This document shows positions 29,350-38,163 of a stretch of 64,000 bases of DNA, in pieces. Every line of letters starts with the position of its first letter. The first letter of the stretch is position 1. Under the pieces are notes generated by a model that was given only the letters and a program-made list of their open reading frames with translations, did not search any database and had not been told where the DNA came from. The translations under genes were made by a program, and so were the position numbers. Origin of the DNA: an uncultured Flavobacteriales bacterium (GTDB lineage Bacteria > Bacteroidota > Bacteroidia > Flavobacteriales_D > Parvicellaceae); the NCBI GenBank assembly GCA_943788115.1, contig CALSPA010000005.1, positions 186,001 to 250,000 on the forward strand. Direction: 5' to 3'.

Positions 29350-30057
29350 ATGAAATACAAAAGAATCCTTCTGAAATTAAGTGGTGAAGCACTAATGGGT
29401 AAAAAACAATTTGGGATTGATAATGATCGATTAATGCAGTATGCAAATGAAGTAAAAGAAATATCAGACCTTGGAGTTGAAATTGGTATTGTTGTTGGTG
29501 GTGGAAACATTTTTAGAGGTGTTCAGGCTGAACAAGGAGGTATGGATAGAACTCAAGGAGATTACATGGGTATGCTCGCTACTATGATAAATAGCATGGC
29601 TTTACAAGCGGCATTGGAGTCTATAGGGGTTTATTCTAGGTTGCAGTCTGCGATTGAAATGAAAGAAATTGCAGAGCCTTTTATTAAACGAAGAGCTGTA
29701 AGACACTTGGAAAAAGGAAGAGTTGTTATTTTTGGAAGTGGTACCGGAAACCCGTTTTTCACTACAGATTCAGCAGCTTCTTTAAGAGCTATTGAAATTG
29801 ATGCTGATGTAATATTAAAAGGAACAAGAGTGAATGGGATTTATTCAGAAGATCCAGAACTAAACCCTGATGCTAAAATGTATGATAATTTAACTTTTAG
29901 CGAAGTATTTAATAAAGATTTAAAAGTGATGGACATGACTGCATTTACATTGTGTAAAGAAAACAATGTTCCCATAATTGTTTTCAACATGAATAAACCA
30001 GGTAACCTTAAAAAAGTTGTTACTGGGGAAAATGTAGGAACATTAGTAGAGGTGTAA
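29350..30057 (+). CDS. pyrH: UMP kinase
   Basis: Phosphorylates UMP to UDP in pyrimidine nucleotide synthesis. Amino-acid-kinase fold: [13 protein letters not shown] at the N-terminus, [46 protein letters not shown] and [12 protein letters not shown]. 235 residues. Followed by frr at 17 bases in the conserved pyrH-frr pair. Confidence 0.97.
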   Translation: MKYKRILLKLSGEALMGKKQFGIDNDRLMQYANEVKEISDLGVEIGIVVGGGNIFRGVQAEQGGMDRTQGDYMGMLATMINSMALQAALESIGVYSRLQSAIEMKEIAEPFIKRRAVRHLEKGRVVIFGSGTGNPFFTTDSAASLRAIEIDADVILKGTRVNGIYSEDPELNPDAKMYDNLTFSEVFNKDLKVMDMTAFTLCKENNVPIIVFNMNKPGNLKKVVTGENVGTLVEV

Positions 30058-30074
30058 TTTTAAAGTTATTTATT

Positions 30075-30638
30075 ATGAATGAAGAATTAGATTTATTAAT
30101 GAGTGAAGCTGAAGATGGTATGAAAAGTGCTATTGAAAGGTTGAACTTAGAGTTAACAAAAATAAGAGCTGGTAGAGCTACTCCTTCAATGTTAGATACT
30201 GTAAAAGTTGATTATTATGGCTCACAAACACCAATATCTCAAGTTGGAAATATTAGCACTTTAGATTCTAAAACTTTAAGTATTCAGCCTTGGGAAAAAG
30301 GGATTTTAGATGAAATTGCAAGAGGAATAATTAATGCTAATTTAGGATTGAATCCTCAAAACAATGGAGAGCTAATTATCATTTCTGTGCCAACTTTAAC
30401 GGAAGAAAGAAGAATAGAGTTGGTTAAAAGAGCAAAAGCTGAAGGTGAAAATGCTAAAGTTAGAATTCGTTCCGAAAGAAAAGATGCAAATGATTTTATT
30501 AAGTCATTAAAAAATGATGGGTTAAGTGAAGATCAATCTAAGTCAGCAGAAGATGAAGTTCAGGATTTAACAAATTCTTATACAAATCAAATAGATACTT
30601 TAGTTGATTTAAAAGAAGTTGATATTATGAAAGTTTAA
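30075..30638 (+). CDS. frr: Ribosome recycling factor
   Basis: Splits post-termination ribosomes with EF-G. Helical-hairpin sequence with LTKIRAGRATPSMLD, PLxQ-type TPISQVGNIS, and LTEERRIELVKRAKAEGENAKVRIRSERKDAND. 187 residues, complete. Last gene of the translation block. Confidence 0.97.
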   Translation: MNEELDLLMSEAEDGMKSAIERLNLELTKIRAGRATPSMLDTVKVDYYGSQTPISQVGNISTLDSKTLSIQPWEKGILDEIARGIINANLGLNPQNNGELIIISVPTLTEERRIELVKRAKAEGENAKVRIRSERKDANDFIKSLKNDGLSEDQSKSAEDEVQDLTNSYTNQIDTLVDLKEVDIMKV

Positions 30639-30790
30639 TCTTTTAAATAGTAGCTATATTCATTATTTATGTCAGTTTTTTTTAGGATAATCAAAAAAAT
30701 AATAACACATTTGTTTTATAGCTTATCAACACTAATTGTTTGACTGAGCAACAAAAATTGTTTAATTAATAATATTTAAAATTTAAAAAG
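30639..30790. other. Intergenic gap before the acidic lipoprotein gene
   Basis: 152 bases, AT-rich, with no hairpin terminator after frr and no clear promoter box. A 24-codon open frame at about 30669 (MSVFFRIIKK opening) has no recognisable start context and is not called. Confidence 0.5.
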
Positions 30791-31051
30791 ATGAAGAAAT
30801 TATGGATTTTACCTATTGCTGCTATGATGATGGTTGCATGTGGTGGAGCAACTGATGAAGCTGCTCATGAAGATGTTATGGAAGATGTTATGGGTGATGT
30901 AATGGAAGAAATGGAAGCTGCTGTTGAAGATGCTGCTGCTGATATGGAAACTGTTGAAGATGCTATGGAAGATGCTGCTGCTGATATGGAAGATGCTGCT
31001 GCTGCTATCGAAGATGCAGTTGAAGCTCATGATGATCATGATGGACATTAA
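30791..31051 (+). CDS. Small acidic repeat lipoprotein with His/Asp tail
   Basis: An 86-residue protein not recognised as a named family. A lipoprotein signal peptide ends in MMMVAC (Cys17). The mature part is almost entirely Glu, Asp, Ala, Met and Val in a near-heptad pattern (VEDAAADMETVEDAMEDAA), predicting one long acidic amphipathic helix. It closes with AHDDHDGH, a possible metal-binding tail. The coding repeats are listed separately. Likely an abundant outer-membrane or periplasmic lipoprotein; the role is unknown. It stands alone between frr and a convergent radical SAM gene, with its own terminator. Confidence 0.75.
   Translation: MKKLWILPIAAMMMVACGGATDEAAHEDVMEDVMGDVMEEMEAAVEDAAADMETVEDAMEDAAADMEDAAAAIEDAVEAHDDHDGH
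30926..31012 (+). repeat. 24-base direct repeats inside the acidic lipoprotein gene
   Basis: Copies start at 30926, 30968 and 30989. The first two are identical over 24 bases and the third differs at two positions. They encode EDAAADME or EDAAAAIE. This suggests expansion by internal duplication. Confidence 0.8.
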
Positions 31052-31075
31052 AATTTGATTATATCAAAAAATTAG

Positions 31076-31099
31076 AGCTCTCTTAGGAGAGCTTTTTTT
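31076..31099 (+). terminator. Rho-independent terminator after the acidic lipoprotein gene
   Basis: AGCTCTC (31076-31082) pairs with GAGAGCT (31087-31093) around TTAG, with a T-run to 31099. It overlaps the stop end of the convergent radical SAM gene by two bases. Confidence 0.85.
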
Positions 31100-32126
31100 A
31101 TGTCCAAACTTTAGTTCCTTCAGAACAATTTTGGCAGATATCAATTTCTTTTCTATTAGATAAAATTAGAGCTCTAAATTTATTGTAAGTTTCACTATGC
31201 CAAATGCTATTAAACGTCTTTGTTTTTAAGTCTCCAATTTTATATTTAGCATCTTTGTCAAAACAACATGGTGCAAGTTTTCCATCAATGGTTACTACAC
31301 TGCTGCTCCACATTCTCCAACAATGATTGTATAACTTATTCTTTAATTCAAATTCTCCTTTTTTATTTAGTTTGTATCGAGAGTATTTTTTGTTTTTGGG
31401 AATTAATTCATTCCCATTTTTATAATCATAGACTTGTGCTGTTTTAAATCTAATTTCATTTACTCCAAGCTTTTTACTTAATGCTATGGCATCGTTAATT
31501 TCGTGCTCATTGTGTTTGACAACAAGGAATTGAAAAATTAAATGAGGTGTTTTGCTTTTTAATCTTTTCTTGGCTTCAATGATGTTTTTTGTGCCGGAAA
31601 TTACTTTTTCTAAAGAGCCATTTATTCTGTATAATTCATATGTTTTCTGAGAAGTTCCATCAATAGAAATTATTAAACGATCTAATCCAGATTCAATTGT
31701 TTTGATGGAGTTTTGAGGAGTTAAAAAATGAGCATTTGTTGATGTGGAAGTATATATATTTTTTGAATTAGCTTTTTTAATAAATTCAAATATTAAGGGA
31801 TTGATAAAAGGCTCTCCCTGGAAATAGTAATTTATATATAATAATTTTTTATTTAATTCATCTATTATTTTGTTATTCAAATCATTTTTTAAGTTTCCAG
31901 TTTTTCTAGTGAATTTTTTTAATCCACTAGGACATTCTGGACAACCTAGGTTGCAAGCTGTAGTTGGTTCAATTGATAGTGCTGTTGGTAGCCCAAAAAC
32001 AATACTTTTTTTTGTGATTCTTGAAAAAATAAAACTTAAATAAAGTTTGAACAAATTAATAATTCTTTGAAGAGTTAATTTGTTTAGAATATTTAGTGTG
32101 TCACTTTTAATCATGATTAAAAACAA
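31098..32126 (-). CDS. Radical SAM/SPASM protein
   Basis: The 4Fe-4S cluster motif CNLGCPEC places Cys58, Cys62 and Cys65 as CxxxCxxC. YYFQGEPFINP is the GGE-like motif. A C-terminal SPASM-type region has CW, CCFDKDAKYKIGDL and ICQNC, likely binding auxiliary clusters. SPASM proteins often modify peptides or mature enzymes, but this family's substrate cannot be told. The N-terminal 50 residues are hydrophobic-basic and may contact the membrane. ATGs at residues 1 and 5 are both possible. Convergent with the acidic lipoprotein gene, so not in one operon. Confidence 0.85.
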   Translation of the reverse strand: MFLIMIKSDTLNILNKLTLQRIINLFKLYLSFIFSRITKKSIVFGLPTALSIEPTTACNLGCPECPSGLKKFTRKTGNLKNDLNNKIIDELNKKLLYINYYFQGEPFINPLIFEFIKKANSKNIYTSTSTNAHFLTPQNSIKTIESGLDRLIISIDGTSQKTYELYRINGSLEKVISGTKNIIEAKKRLKSKTPHLIFQFLVVKHNEHEINDAIALSKKLGVNEIRFKTAQVYDYKNGNELIPKNKKYSRYKLNKKGEFELKNKLYNHCWRMWSSSVVTIDGKLAPCCFDKDAKYKIGDLKTKTFNSIWHSETYNKFRALILSNRKEIDICQNCSEGTKVWT

Positions 32127-32240
32127 ATGTAAAAAAATCTATTTTTAAAATTGGCTTACTCTTTGATATTAAGCTATAATAATAATAATCTACTTGTATT
32201 AATTTTATACTTTAGTGGACTGAATTGACAATTTAAATTC

Positions 32241-34928
32241 ATGTGGCAATATATCGCTAATATAATTCTTAGAAACAGAGCATTAATACTTTCAATTCTA
32301 TTTGGAATAACCATTTTCTTTGGATATTTCGCTACTAAGGTTGGTATTCAATATGAGTTTGCTAATCTTCTGCCTTCAAATGATATTACTCAAATTGAGT
32401 ACAAACAATTTAAAAAAGATTTTGGACAGGATGGGATGATAATCGTTATTGCTGCCAATGATGAAAATTTTTATGAGCTAGATAAATTCAATAGCTGGTA
32501 TAAAATGGGTAATGTTCTCAAAGATTTGAAGATTCCTATTAAAAAAAATAACTCAACAGTTTATTTATCTGCCATTGATTCAGTTTTTTCTGAAGCGCAT
32601 TTGTTTAATATAGCCAAGAACAGAGTAGATAAAAAATTTGAGCTCAATCGTATTATTAATTCTGAGGTTGGAAGTCAAGAAAAGCTAGACTCCATTGAGT
32701 CTGTTATAAAGTCATTGGAGTTTTATAAGGGAATTATAAATAAAGAAGAATCAAATTTACACATTATGATGCTCTTTATAAATAAGGAGATTTTTAATTC
32801 AAGTGATAGAGGAACTTTAATTGAGGATGTAGAAAGAATTGCAAGAGAAACTGCACCTTCATTTAGTAAGCTGCATTTTTCTGGTCTTCCTTTTATTCGT
32901 TCAGTTACCATGAATAAAGTGAAATCAGAACTACTTCTTTTCGTTCTTTTAGCAATGTTGGTTACCTCTTCATTATTGTTTTTCTTTTTTAGATCTTTTA
33001 AAGTTGTTTTGATTTCCATGATTGTTGTTGTAATTGCAGTTACATGGTCGTTTGGAACTATAGGCTTATTTGGTTTTGAGATTACAGTTTTAATGGGCTT
33101 AATTCCTCCGTTAATGATTGTTATTGGAATTCCAAACTGTATTTATTTGATTAATAAATACCAACAAGAATACCGTAGTCATGGTAATAAAGTTAAATCG
33201 CTACAACGTGTAATTAGAAAAGTAGGAAACGCTACCTTTTTGACTAACGCTACTACATCAATGGGCTTTGGAACTTTTGTCTTTACTCATTCGAGTATAA
33301 TGAAAGAGTTTGGTATTGTTGCTTCCATTAATATTATCTGCATTTTCTTTATAAGTATCTTGGTTGTTCCAATTATATACAGTTATTTATCTCCTCCCAG
33401 TCTTAGACATACAAAGCATTTAGATAAAAAATGGTTAGATTTTTCTGTTGATAAATTAGTTGTTGTTTCAACAAAATACAGAACTGCAGTTTATGTGGTT
33501 ACAGTATTTTTATTAATTATTGGCTTTTATGGTATGTCTTTAATGCATACTACTGGGAACATTGTAGATGAATTACCTAAAAGTGAACAAGTAGTAAAAG
33601 ATTTAAAATATTTCGAATCAGAAATAAATGGTGTCATGCCTTTTGAACTTGTTATCAAGTCAAAAGATACAATTTACAATACATTTACAAATCTATCTAA
33701 AATTCAAAACCTTCAAACTGCATTAAAGCAAGAAAAATATCTATCTAAATCTCTTTCTCTAGTAGATGCAATAAAATTTGTTTCTCAGGCATATGGAAAT
33801 GGTAAAGAAGAAAAATATTTTTTAGATTTCAGTAGTTCAAAAGATAAAAAATACCTTTCATCTATTGTGAAGTCTAAATATTTTAAGAACACATTCAATA
33901 ATGAAGAATTTAAATCTTCTAATGCATTTGTTTCAAGTTTCATTGATTCTTCACATACTAAAACTCGAATAACTGTACAGGTAGCAGATATAGGTACAGC
34001 TTCTATGGATAGTCTATATGATAGAGTCAAATCTAAAATTGATGAAATTCTAAATCCTGAGTATCTTCAAATTTCTAATATTGATGGGTTATCTGAATTA
34101 CAAAAAGATTCTTCTTATTTTAATGTTTATCAAAATTCGTTTTGGATTCAATCCATGGTTCAAGATTCTTTAACTGGTGGAGATGTGGAGCTGATTATGG
34201 ACTTCCCTATTGAAGAAAATGACATTTATGCACAATACGGAAAAGATAAATTTCAACACACAATAACTAATTCTATTGAAAGTAAATATTTACAAAGTTC
34301 TATAACTGGATCCGGAATTGTGTATACAAAAGGAACTAATTATTTAGTGAAAAACTTATTTATAAGCTTGATGATAGCTGTTTGTGTTATCTCTATTTTA
34401 ATGTCTTTCTTATTTAAATCATGGAGAATGGTAATAGTTTCTATGGTGCCTAATTTATTCCCATTAATTATTACATCTGCAATAATGGGTTATGTTGGTA
34501 TCCCAATTAAACCATCTACTATTTTAGTGTTTAGTATAGCTTTTGGTATTTCTATTGATGATACTATTCATTTTTTAGCAAAATATCGTCAAGAATTAAT
34601 TTCTAATCATGGTAACATAAGGAAATCGGCTATTGTAGCCATTAAGGAAACAGGGGTTAGTATGATATATACGTCAATTATTTTATTTTTTGGTTTTTCA
34701 ATTTTTATCGCGTCAAAATTTGGAGGAACTCAAGCTCTTGGTGTTTTAGTTTCAGTTACACTTTTTATTGCCATGTTAGCAAACTTAGTTTTACTTCCAT
34801 CTTTGTTACTGACTTTAGAGAAAATGTTGACTACTAAAGCATTTAGAGAGTCTAAACTTGAATTTCTTGATAATGAGGATGATATTGAAATTGAAAAATT
34901 AGATGTAATTAAGAAAGAAGAAAAATGA
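32241..34928 (+). CDS. RND-family (MMPL/HpnN-like) transporter
   Basis: 895 residues with the two-fold RND layout. Membrane segment 1 lies near residues 12-31, then a large extracytoplasmic domain, a block of five helices (about 230-380), a second N-terminal helix near 410-428, a second soluble domain and a final five-helix block (about 700-870). The repeated signatures [16 protein letters not shown] and [18 protein letters not shown] belong to this family. Members export lipids or hydrophobic compounds such as hopanoids or carotenoids. No partner fusion protein or outer-membrane channel is adjacent. It overlaps rmlA by four bases (ATGA) and precedes a polyprenyl synthase gene. Confidence 0.87.
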   Translation: MWQYIANIILRNRALILSILFGITIFFGYFATKVGIQYEFANLLPSNDITQIEYKQFKKDFGQDGMIIVIAANDENFYELDKFNSWYKMGNVLKDLKIPIKKNNSTVYLSAIDSVFSEAHLFNIAKNRVDKKFELNRIINSEVGSQEKLDSIESVIKSLEFYKGIINKEESNLHIMMLFINKEIFNSSDRGTLIEDVERIARETAPSFSKLHFSGLPFIRSVTMNKVKSELLLFVLLAMLVTSSLLFFFFRSFKVVLISMIVVVIAVTWSFGTIGLFGFEITVLMGLIPPLMIVIGIPNCIYLINKYQQEYRSHGNKVKSLQRVIRKVGNATFLTNATTSMGFGTFVFTHSSIMKEFGIVASINIICIFFISILVVPIIYSYLSPPSLRHTKHLDKKWLDFSVDKLVVVSTKYRTAVYVVTVFLLIIGFYGMSLMHTTGNIVDELPKSEQVVKDLKYFESEINGVMPFELVIKSKDTIYNTFTNLSKIQNLQTALKQEKYLSKSLSLVDAIKFVSQAYGNGKEEKYFLDFSSSKDKKYLSSIVKSKYFKNTFNNEEFKSSNAFVSSFIDSSHTKTRITVQVADIGTASMDSLYDRVKSKIDEILNPEYLQISNIDGLSELQKDSSYFNVYQNSFWIQSMVQDSLTGGDVELIMDFPIEENDIYAQYGKDKFQHTITNSIESKYLQSSITGSGIVYTKGTNYLVKNLFISLMIAVCVISILMSFLFKSWRMVIVSMVPNLFPLIITSAIMGYVGIPIKPSTILVFSIAFGISIDDTIHFLAKYRQELISNHGNIRKSAIVAIKETGVSMIYTSIILFFGFSIFIASKFGGTQALGVLVSVTLFIAMLANLVLLPSLLLTLEKMLTTKAFRESKLEFLDNEDDIEIEKLDVIKKEEK

Positions 34929-35785
34929 AAGGAATAATACTTGCTGGAGGTTCTGGAACCCGACTACATCCATTGACATTAGGAATTAGTAAGCAACTGA
35001 TGCCTATTTATAATAAGCCAATGATTTATTACCCCTTGTCTACTTTAATGCATGCGGGAATAAAAGATATTTTAATCATAACAACACCTCACGACCAACC
35101 GGCATTTCAACATCTATTAGGAGATGGGTCAAAATTAGGTTGTAGATTTACTTATAAAATTCAATCTGAACCCAATGGTTTAGCCCAAGCATTTGTGATT
35201 GGAAAAGAATTTATCGGTAAAGACAAGGTTGCTCTTATTTTAGGAGATAATATTTTCTTCGGTTCTGGTTTAGGTAAGAAATTAAGGAACTGTAATGATC
35301 CAGATGGAGGTTTGGTGTTTGCTTATCATGTTCTTGATCCTGAAAGATACGGGGTGGTTGAATTTGATGATAGTAACACGGTTCTAACATTAGAAGAAAA
35401 ACCAGAAAAACCAAAATCTAATTTTGCTGTTCCTGGTTTGTATTTCTATGATAATGATGTAGTTGCTATTGCTGAAAATTTAACACCTAGCGCAAGAGGT
35501 GAATACGAAATTACTGATGTCAATAAAGAATATTTAGCTCTTGGTAAATTGAAGGTTCAGAAACTAGAAAGAGGTGTAGCTTGGTTAGATACAGGTAATT
35601 TCAGATCTTTAATTCAGGCTTCTCATTATGTTCAAACTATTGAAGAAAGGCAAGGCTTAGGAGTTGGTTGTATTGAGGCAGTTGCTTATTCAAGAGGTTT
35701 TATCGATTCAGATAAGTTGAAAGAGTTAGCACAACCACTTTTAAAGTCTGGTTATGGTAGCTATTTATTGAGTTTAATTCAATAG
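34925..35785 (+). CDS. rmlA: Glucose-1-phosphate thymidylyltransferase
   Basis: Makes dTDP-glucose, the first step to dTDP-rhamnose and related surface sugars. Nucleotidyltransferase motif [55 protein letters not shown] with EEKPEKPKS, and [10 protein letters not shown]. 286 residues. rmlB, rmlC and rmlD are not in the window. ATGA overlap with the transporter and a four-base gap to the next gene indicate one operon. Confidence 0.96.
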   Translation: MKGIILAGGSGTRLHPLTLGISKQLMPIYNKPMIYYPLSTLMHAGIKDILIITTPHDQPAFQHLLGDGSKLGCRFTYKIQSEPNGLAQAFVIGKEFIGKDKVALILGDNIFFGSGLGKKLRNCNDPDGGLVFAYHVLDPERYGVVEFDDSNTVLTLEEKPEKPKSNFAVPGLYFYDNDVVAIAENLTPSARGEYEITDVNKEYLALGKLKVQKLERGVAWLDTGNFRSLIQASHYVQTIEERQGLGVGCIEAVAYSRGFIDSDKLKELAQPLLKSGYGSYLLSLIQ

Positions 35786-35789
35786 AGTA

Positions 35790-36758
35790 ATGCTGGAAAA
35801 GTATACTGAACAAATAAATAACCAAATAGATGTTTATCTTAAAACCCTTCCAGATAGTGGTATTTACCTGCCCTTTAAATACATAATGAATCTTGGGGGT
35901 AAGCGATTTAGACCCTCTTTACTTTTACTAGCAACAGAACTTTTTAACGGATCTACTAAAGAGGCCATTCATCCTGCAATTGGAATAGAAGTTTTTCATA
36001 ATTTTTCTTTGGTTCATGACGACATTATGGATGATGCACCTTTAAGAAGAGGTAAGTCTCCTGTTCATCTTAAATGGGATTTAAATATGGGGATTTTGTC
36101 TGGCGATGTTATGTTTGCTCAGGCAAATTCATTGATTGCTAGCTGTTACCCTCACCATTTGAAACAAGTTGTTAGGTTGTATAACCAAACAGCAATTGAA
36201 GTTTGTGAAGGACAAGATTTGGATATGGAATTTGAAACAAGAGATAATGTTTCTTTAGAGAATTACATTGAAATGATTCGTCTTAAAACAGCTGTTTTAG
36301 TTGCTTGTGCATTGAAAATAGGGGCTATAATTGGTGATGCAGATTCAAATGATGCAGCATTGATTTATGATTTTGGTATTAACTTAGGAATAGCGTTTCA
36401 AATACATGATGATATTTTGGATTTATACGGAGATCAAAAAGTTTTTGGAAAACAAATAGGAGGTGATATTGTTGAAGGCAAACACAGTGTGTTATTAATT
36501 ACAGCTAAAGCTCAAGCAAATAAACAGCAACTTGTAAAAATTACTGAGCTTCTTAAAAATTCAGATTTAAGTAATGAAGAGAAAGTTAAGGAAGTCTCAT
36601 TCATCTATAATCAGTTAAATGTCAAGAATCTTGCCTCAATATTGCAAAATGATTATTACAATAAAGCATTAAATGCTGTTGAAGGACTTACAATCTCTAC
36701 TAAGAATAAAAACATATTGTATTCATTCGCAGAAAATTTAATGAAGAGAGAGGTTTAG
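35790..36758 (+). CDS. Polyprenyl diphosphate synthase
   Basis: Trans-isoprenyl synthase with GGKRFRPSLLLLATELF, first Asp-rich motif LVHDDIMDDAPLRRG and second IHDDILDLYGD. 322 residues. Product length cannot be read off reliably; candidates are the quinone side chain (octaprenyl-like) or geranylgeranyl diphosphate. Third gene of the RND-rmlA operon. Its stop overlaps the convergent epimerase gene by four bases. Confidence 0.92.
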   Translation: MLEKYTEQINNQIDVYLKTLPDSGIYLPFKYIMNLGGKRFRPSLLLLATELFNGSTKEAIHPAIGIEVFHNFSLVHDDIMDDAPLRRGKSPVHLKWDLNMGILSGDVMFAQANSLIASCYPHHLKQVVRLYNQTAIEVCEGQDLDMEFETRDNVSLENYIEMIRLKTAVLVACALKIGAIIGDADSNDAALIYDFGINLGIAFQIHDDILDLYGDQKVFGKQIGGDIVEGKHSVLLITAKAQANKQQLVKITELLKNSDLSNEEKVKEVSFIYNQLNVKNLASILQNDYYNKALNAVEGLTISTKNKNILYSFAENLMKREV

Positions 36759-37666
36759 CTATAAATGTTTTGAAATGCTTTTTCTATTGATTTAAATTTA
36801 AATTTAAATCCTGTGTCTGTTATTTTTTTGTTGCTAACCCTAATTCCATGAATTAAGATGTCTGCTAATTCTCCATAAATACCTTTCATAACAAATGACG
36901 GTACATTTGGAAGCCAAATCCTTTTGTTATTTGCACTTGCAAGAGATTTAGTCAATTCTTTATTGGTTATGTGTTCTTCTGCAACGGCATTGTACGCCCC
37001 ATTTAAACTCTCATTCTTTAAACAATAAATAAATAGATCAACAGAGTCTTCAATGTGAATCCAAGGCATGTATTGCTTTCCACTAGCTATTGGAGCTCCT
37101 ATACCTTTTTTGATAATTGAAAGTATTTTAGCAAGTGCTCCTTCATTTTTGTCTAGTATTATGCCTAGTCTTAGTTTTACCACTCTAGTTTTTTCATTGA
37201 GCAAATCAGCAGCTTCTTCCCATTGAATACAGCATTGAGCAATAAAATCAGTATGAGGAGTGTCTTGTTCAGTATATATTTTTTGATTGGTAATTGCTCC
37301 ATAATAGCCAATTCCAGATGCTGAGATAAAAGCTTTAATTGGTAAGTTTAGTTGAGTTATCTTTTGATGAATAAGTCTTGCTGTAAGAACTCTACTTTTA
37401 ACAATAGTTCTTTTTCGTTTCATGGTCCAAGGATTTTCAGCAATTCCAGCTCCAGCTAAATGAATTATATGGGTAACACCAATAAAACAGGCCTCATCTA
37501 TAGTATTGTTTTCCCAGTCCCATTCATAAGTTTTTACTCCGCTAGCAGAATTTTTTGTTCTTGTGAGATGAACTACTTCAATTTTTTGAGCAATTAATTT
37601 TTTTGTAATTGCTTTACCTAATAATCCAGACCCACCAGTGATTAAAACTTTCATGGTAGTAAACAT
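36755..37666 (-). CDS. TIGR01777-family NAD-dependent epimerase-like protein
   Basis: Extended SDR fold: VLITGGSGLLGKAITKKLI at the N-terminus, ITHIIHLAGAGIAENPW typical of the YfcH/TIGR01777 group, ISASGIGYYG with the Tyr, LRLGIILDKNEGAL, and PWIHIEDSVDLFIYCL. Length 303. Function of the family is unclear (sugar-nucleotide epimerase-like). Start at 37666; an ATG at residue 5 (37654, MKVLITGG) is also plausible and fits the family better. Confidence 0.9.
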   Translation of the reverse strand: MFTTMKVLITGGSGLLGKAITKKLIAQKIEVVHLTRTKNSASGVKTYEWDWENNTIDEACFIGVTHIIHLAGAGIAENPWTMKRKRTIVKSRVLTARLIHQKITQLNLPIKAFISASGIGYYGAITNQKIYTEQDTPHTDFIAQCCIQWEEAADLLNEKTRVVKLRLGIILDKNEGALAKILSIIKKGIGAPIASGKQYMPWIHIEDSVDLFIYCLKNESLNGAYNAVAEEHITNKELTKSLASANNKRIWLPNVPSFVMKGIYGELADILIHGIRVSNKKITDTGFKFKFKSIEKAFQNIYS

Positions 37667-37745
37667 AATGGTTTTTTTAATTTTACAATTATTGTTTAAA
37701 CTAATTTAAATTTTCAAAATTTATTTTTTGATATAAATAAAATTA

Positions 37746-38090
37746 ATGTTAGTAAAAAAATATAATGGAGTTAGTTTAACCAATCAGAGTGTTTTAATTG
37801 ATGTGATTTTTCAATTAAACAAAGACCTTGTACTTTCTGGTTTTAATTTTAGATTTGATGTGAATTCCAACTTTGATTTTTTTTATAGTGAATTAACTAA
37901 ATGGTTAGAATTGGTTATAGTTAAAGAGAAAAATTTATTTTTCTCTTTATTGTATAGGATTGATGTTCAGGAGGGAAAGGTGCTAAGCGTAGCAAATAAT
38001 ACTATAAATAAGATAGCACTTTTAATTATAGAAAGAGAGTTTCATAAAGTAGTATTAAAACAATATTATAAAGAGCAGTCAAATGGATGA
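37746..38090 (+). CDS. Hypothetical protein upstream of sucA
   Basis: A 114-residue protein I do not recognise. It has no signal peptide or membrane helix. The middle holds NFRFDVNSNFDFFYSELTKWLELV and LFFSLLYRIDVQEGKVL, a mixed alpha/beta look with hydrophobic periodicity supporting a real folded protein. It is the only gene between the TIGR01777 gene (divergent) and sucA, 73 bases before the sucA start, so co-expression with the 2-oxoglutarate dehydrogenase genes is possible. Confidence 0.65.
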   Translation: MLVKKYNGVSLTNQSVLIDVIFQLNKDLVLSGFNFRFDVNSNFDFFYSELTKWLELVIVKEKNLFFSLLYRIDVQEGKVLSVANNTINKIALLIIEREFHKVVLKQYYKEQSNG

Positions 38091-38133
38091 AATAAAATTG
38101 TATTTCTTCAAGAAATTACGTGAATTAAAATTT

Positions 38134-38141
38134 TAACTTTG
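38134..38141 (+). promoter_or_regulatory. Candidate -7 box before sucA
   Basis: TAACTTTG fits TAnnTTTG and lies 22 bases before the chosen sucA ATG at 38164. No -33 element is clear. Confidence 0.42.
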
Positions 38142-38163
38142 TAATTATTTTTTAATGATGATA

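Noticed and set aside
30669-30743. 24-codon plus-strand frame after frr
   Set aside because: Too short, no start context and no recognisable pattern.
30809-31048. Minus-strand open frame opposite the acidic lipoprotein gene
   Set aside because: The repeats on the plus strand make the complement open by composition; the Ile/Ser/Phe/His-rich product has no motif.
38083-38136. 17-codon plus-strand frame before sucA
   Set aside because: Too short and ends in the candidate sucA promoter; probably chance.
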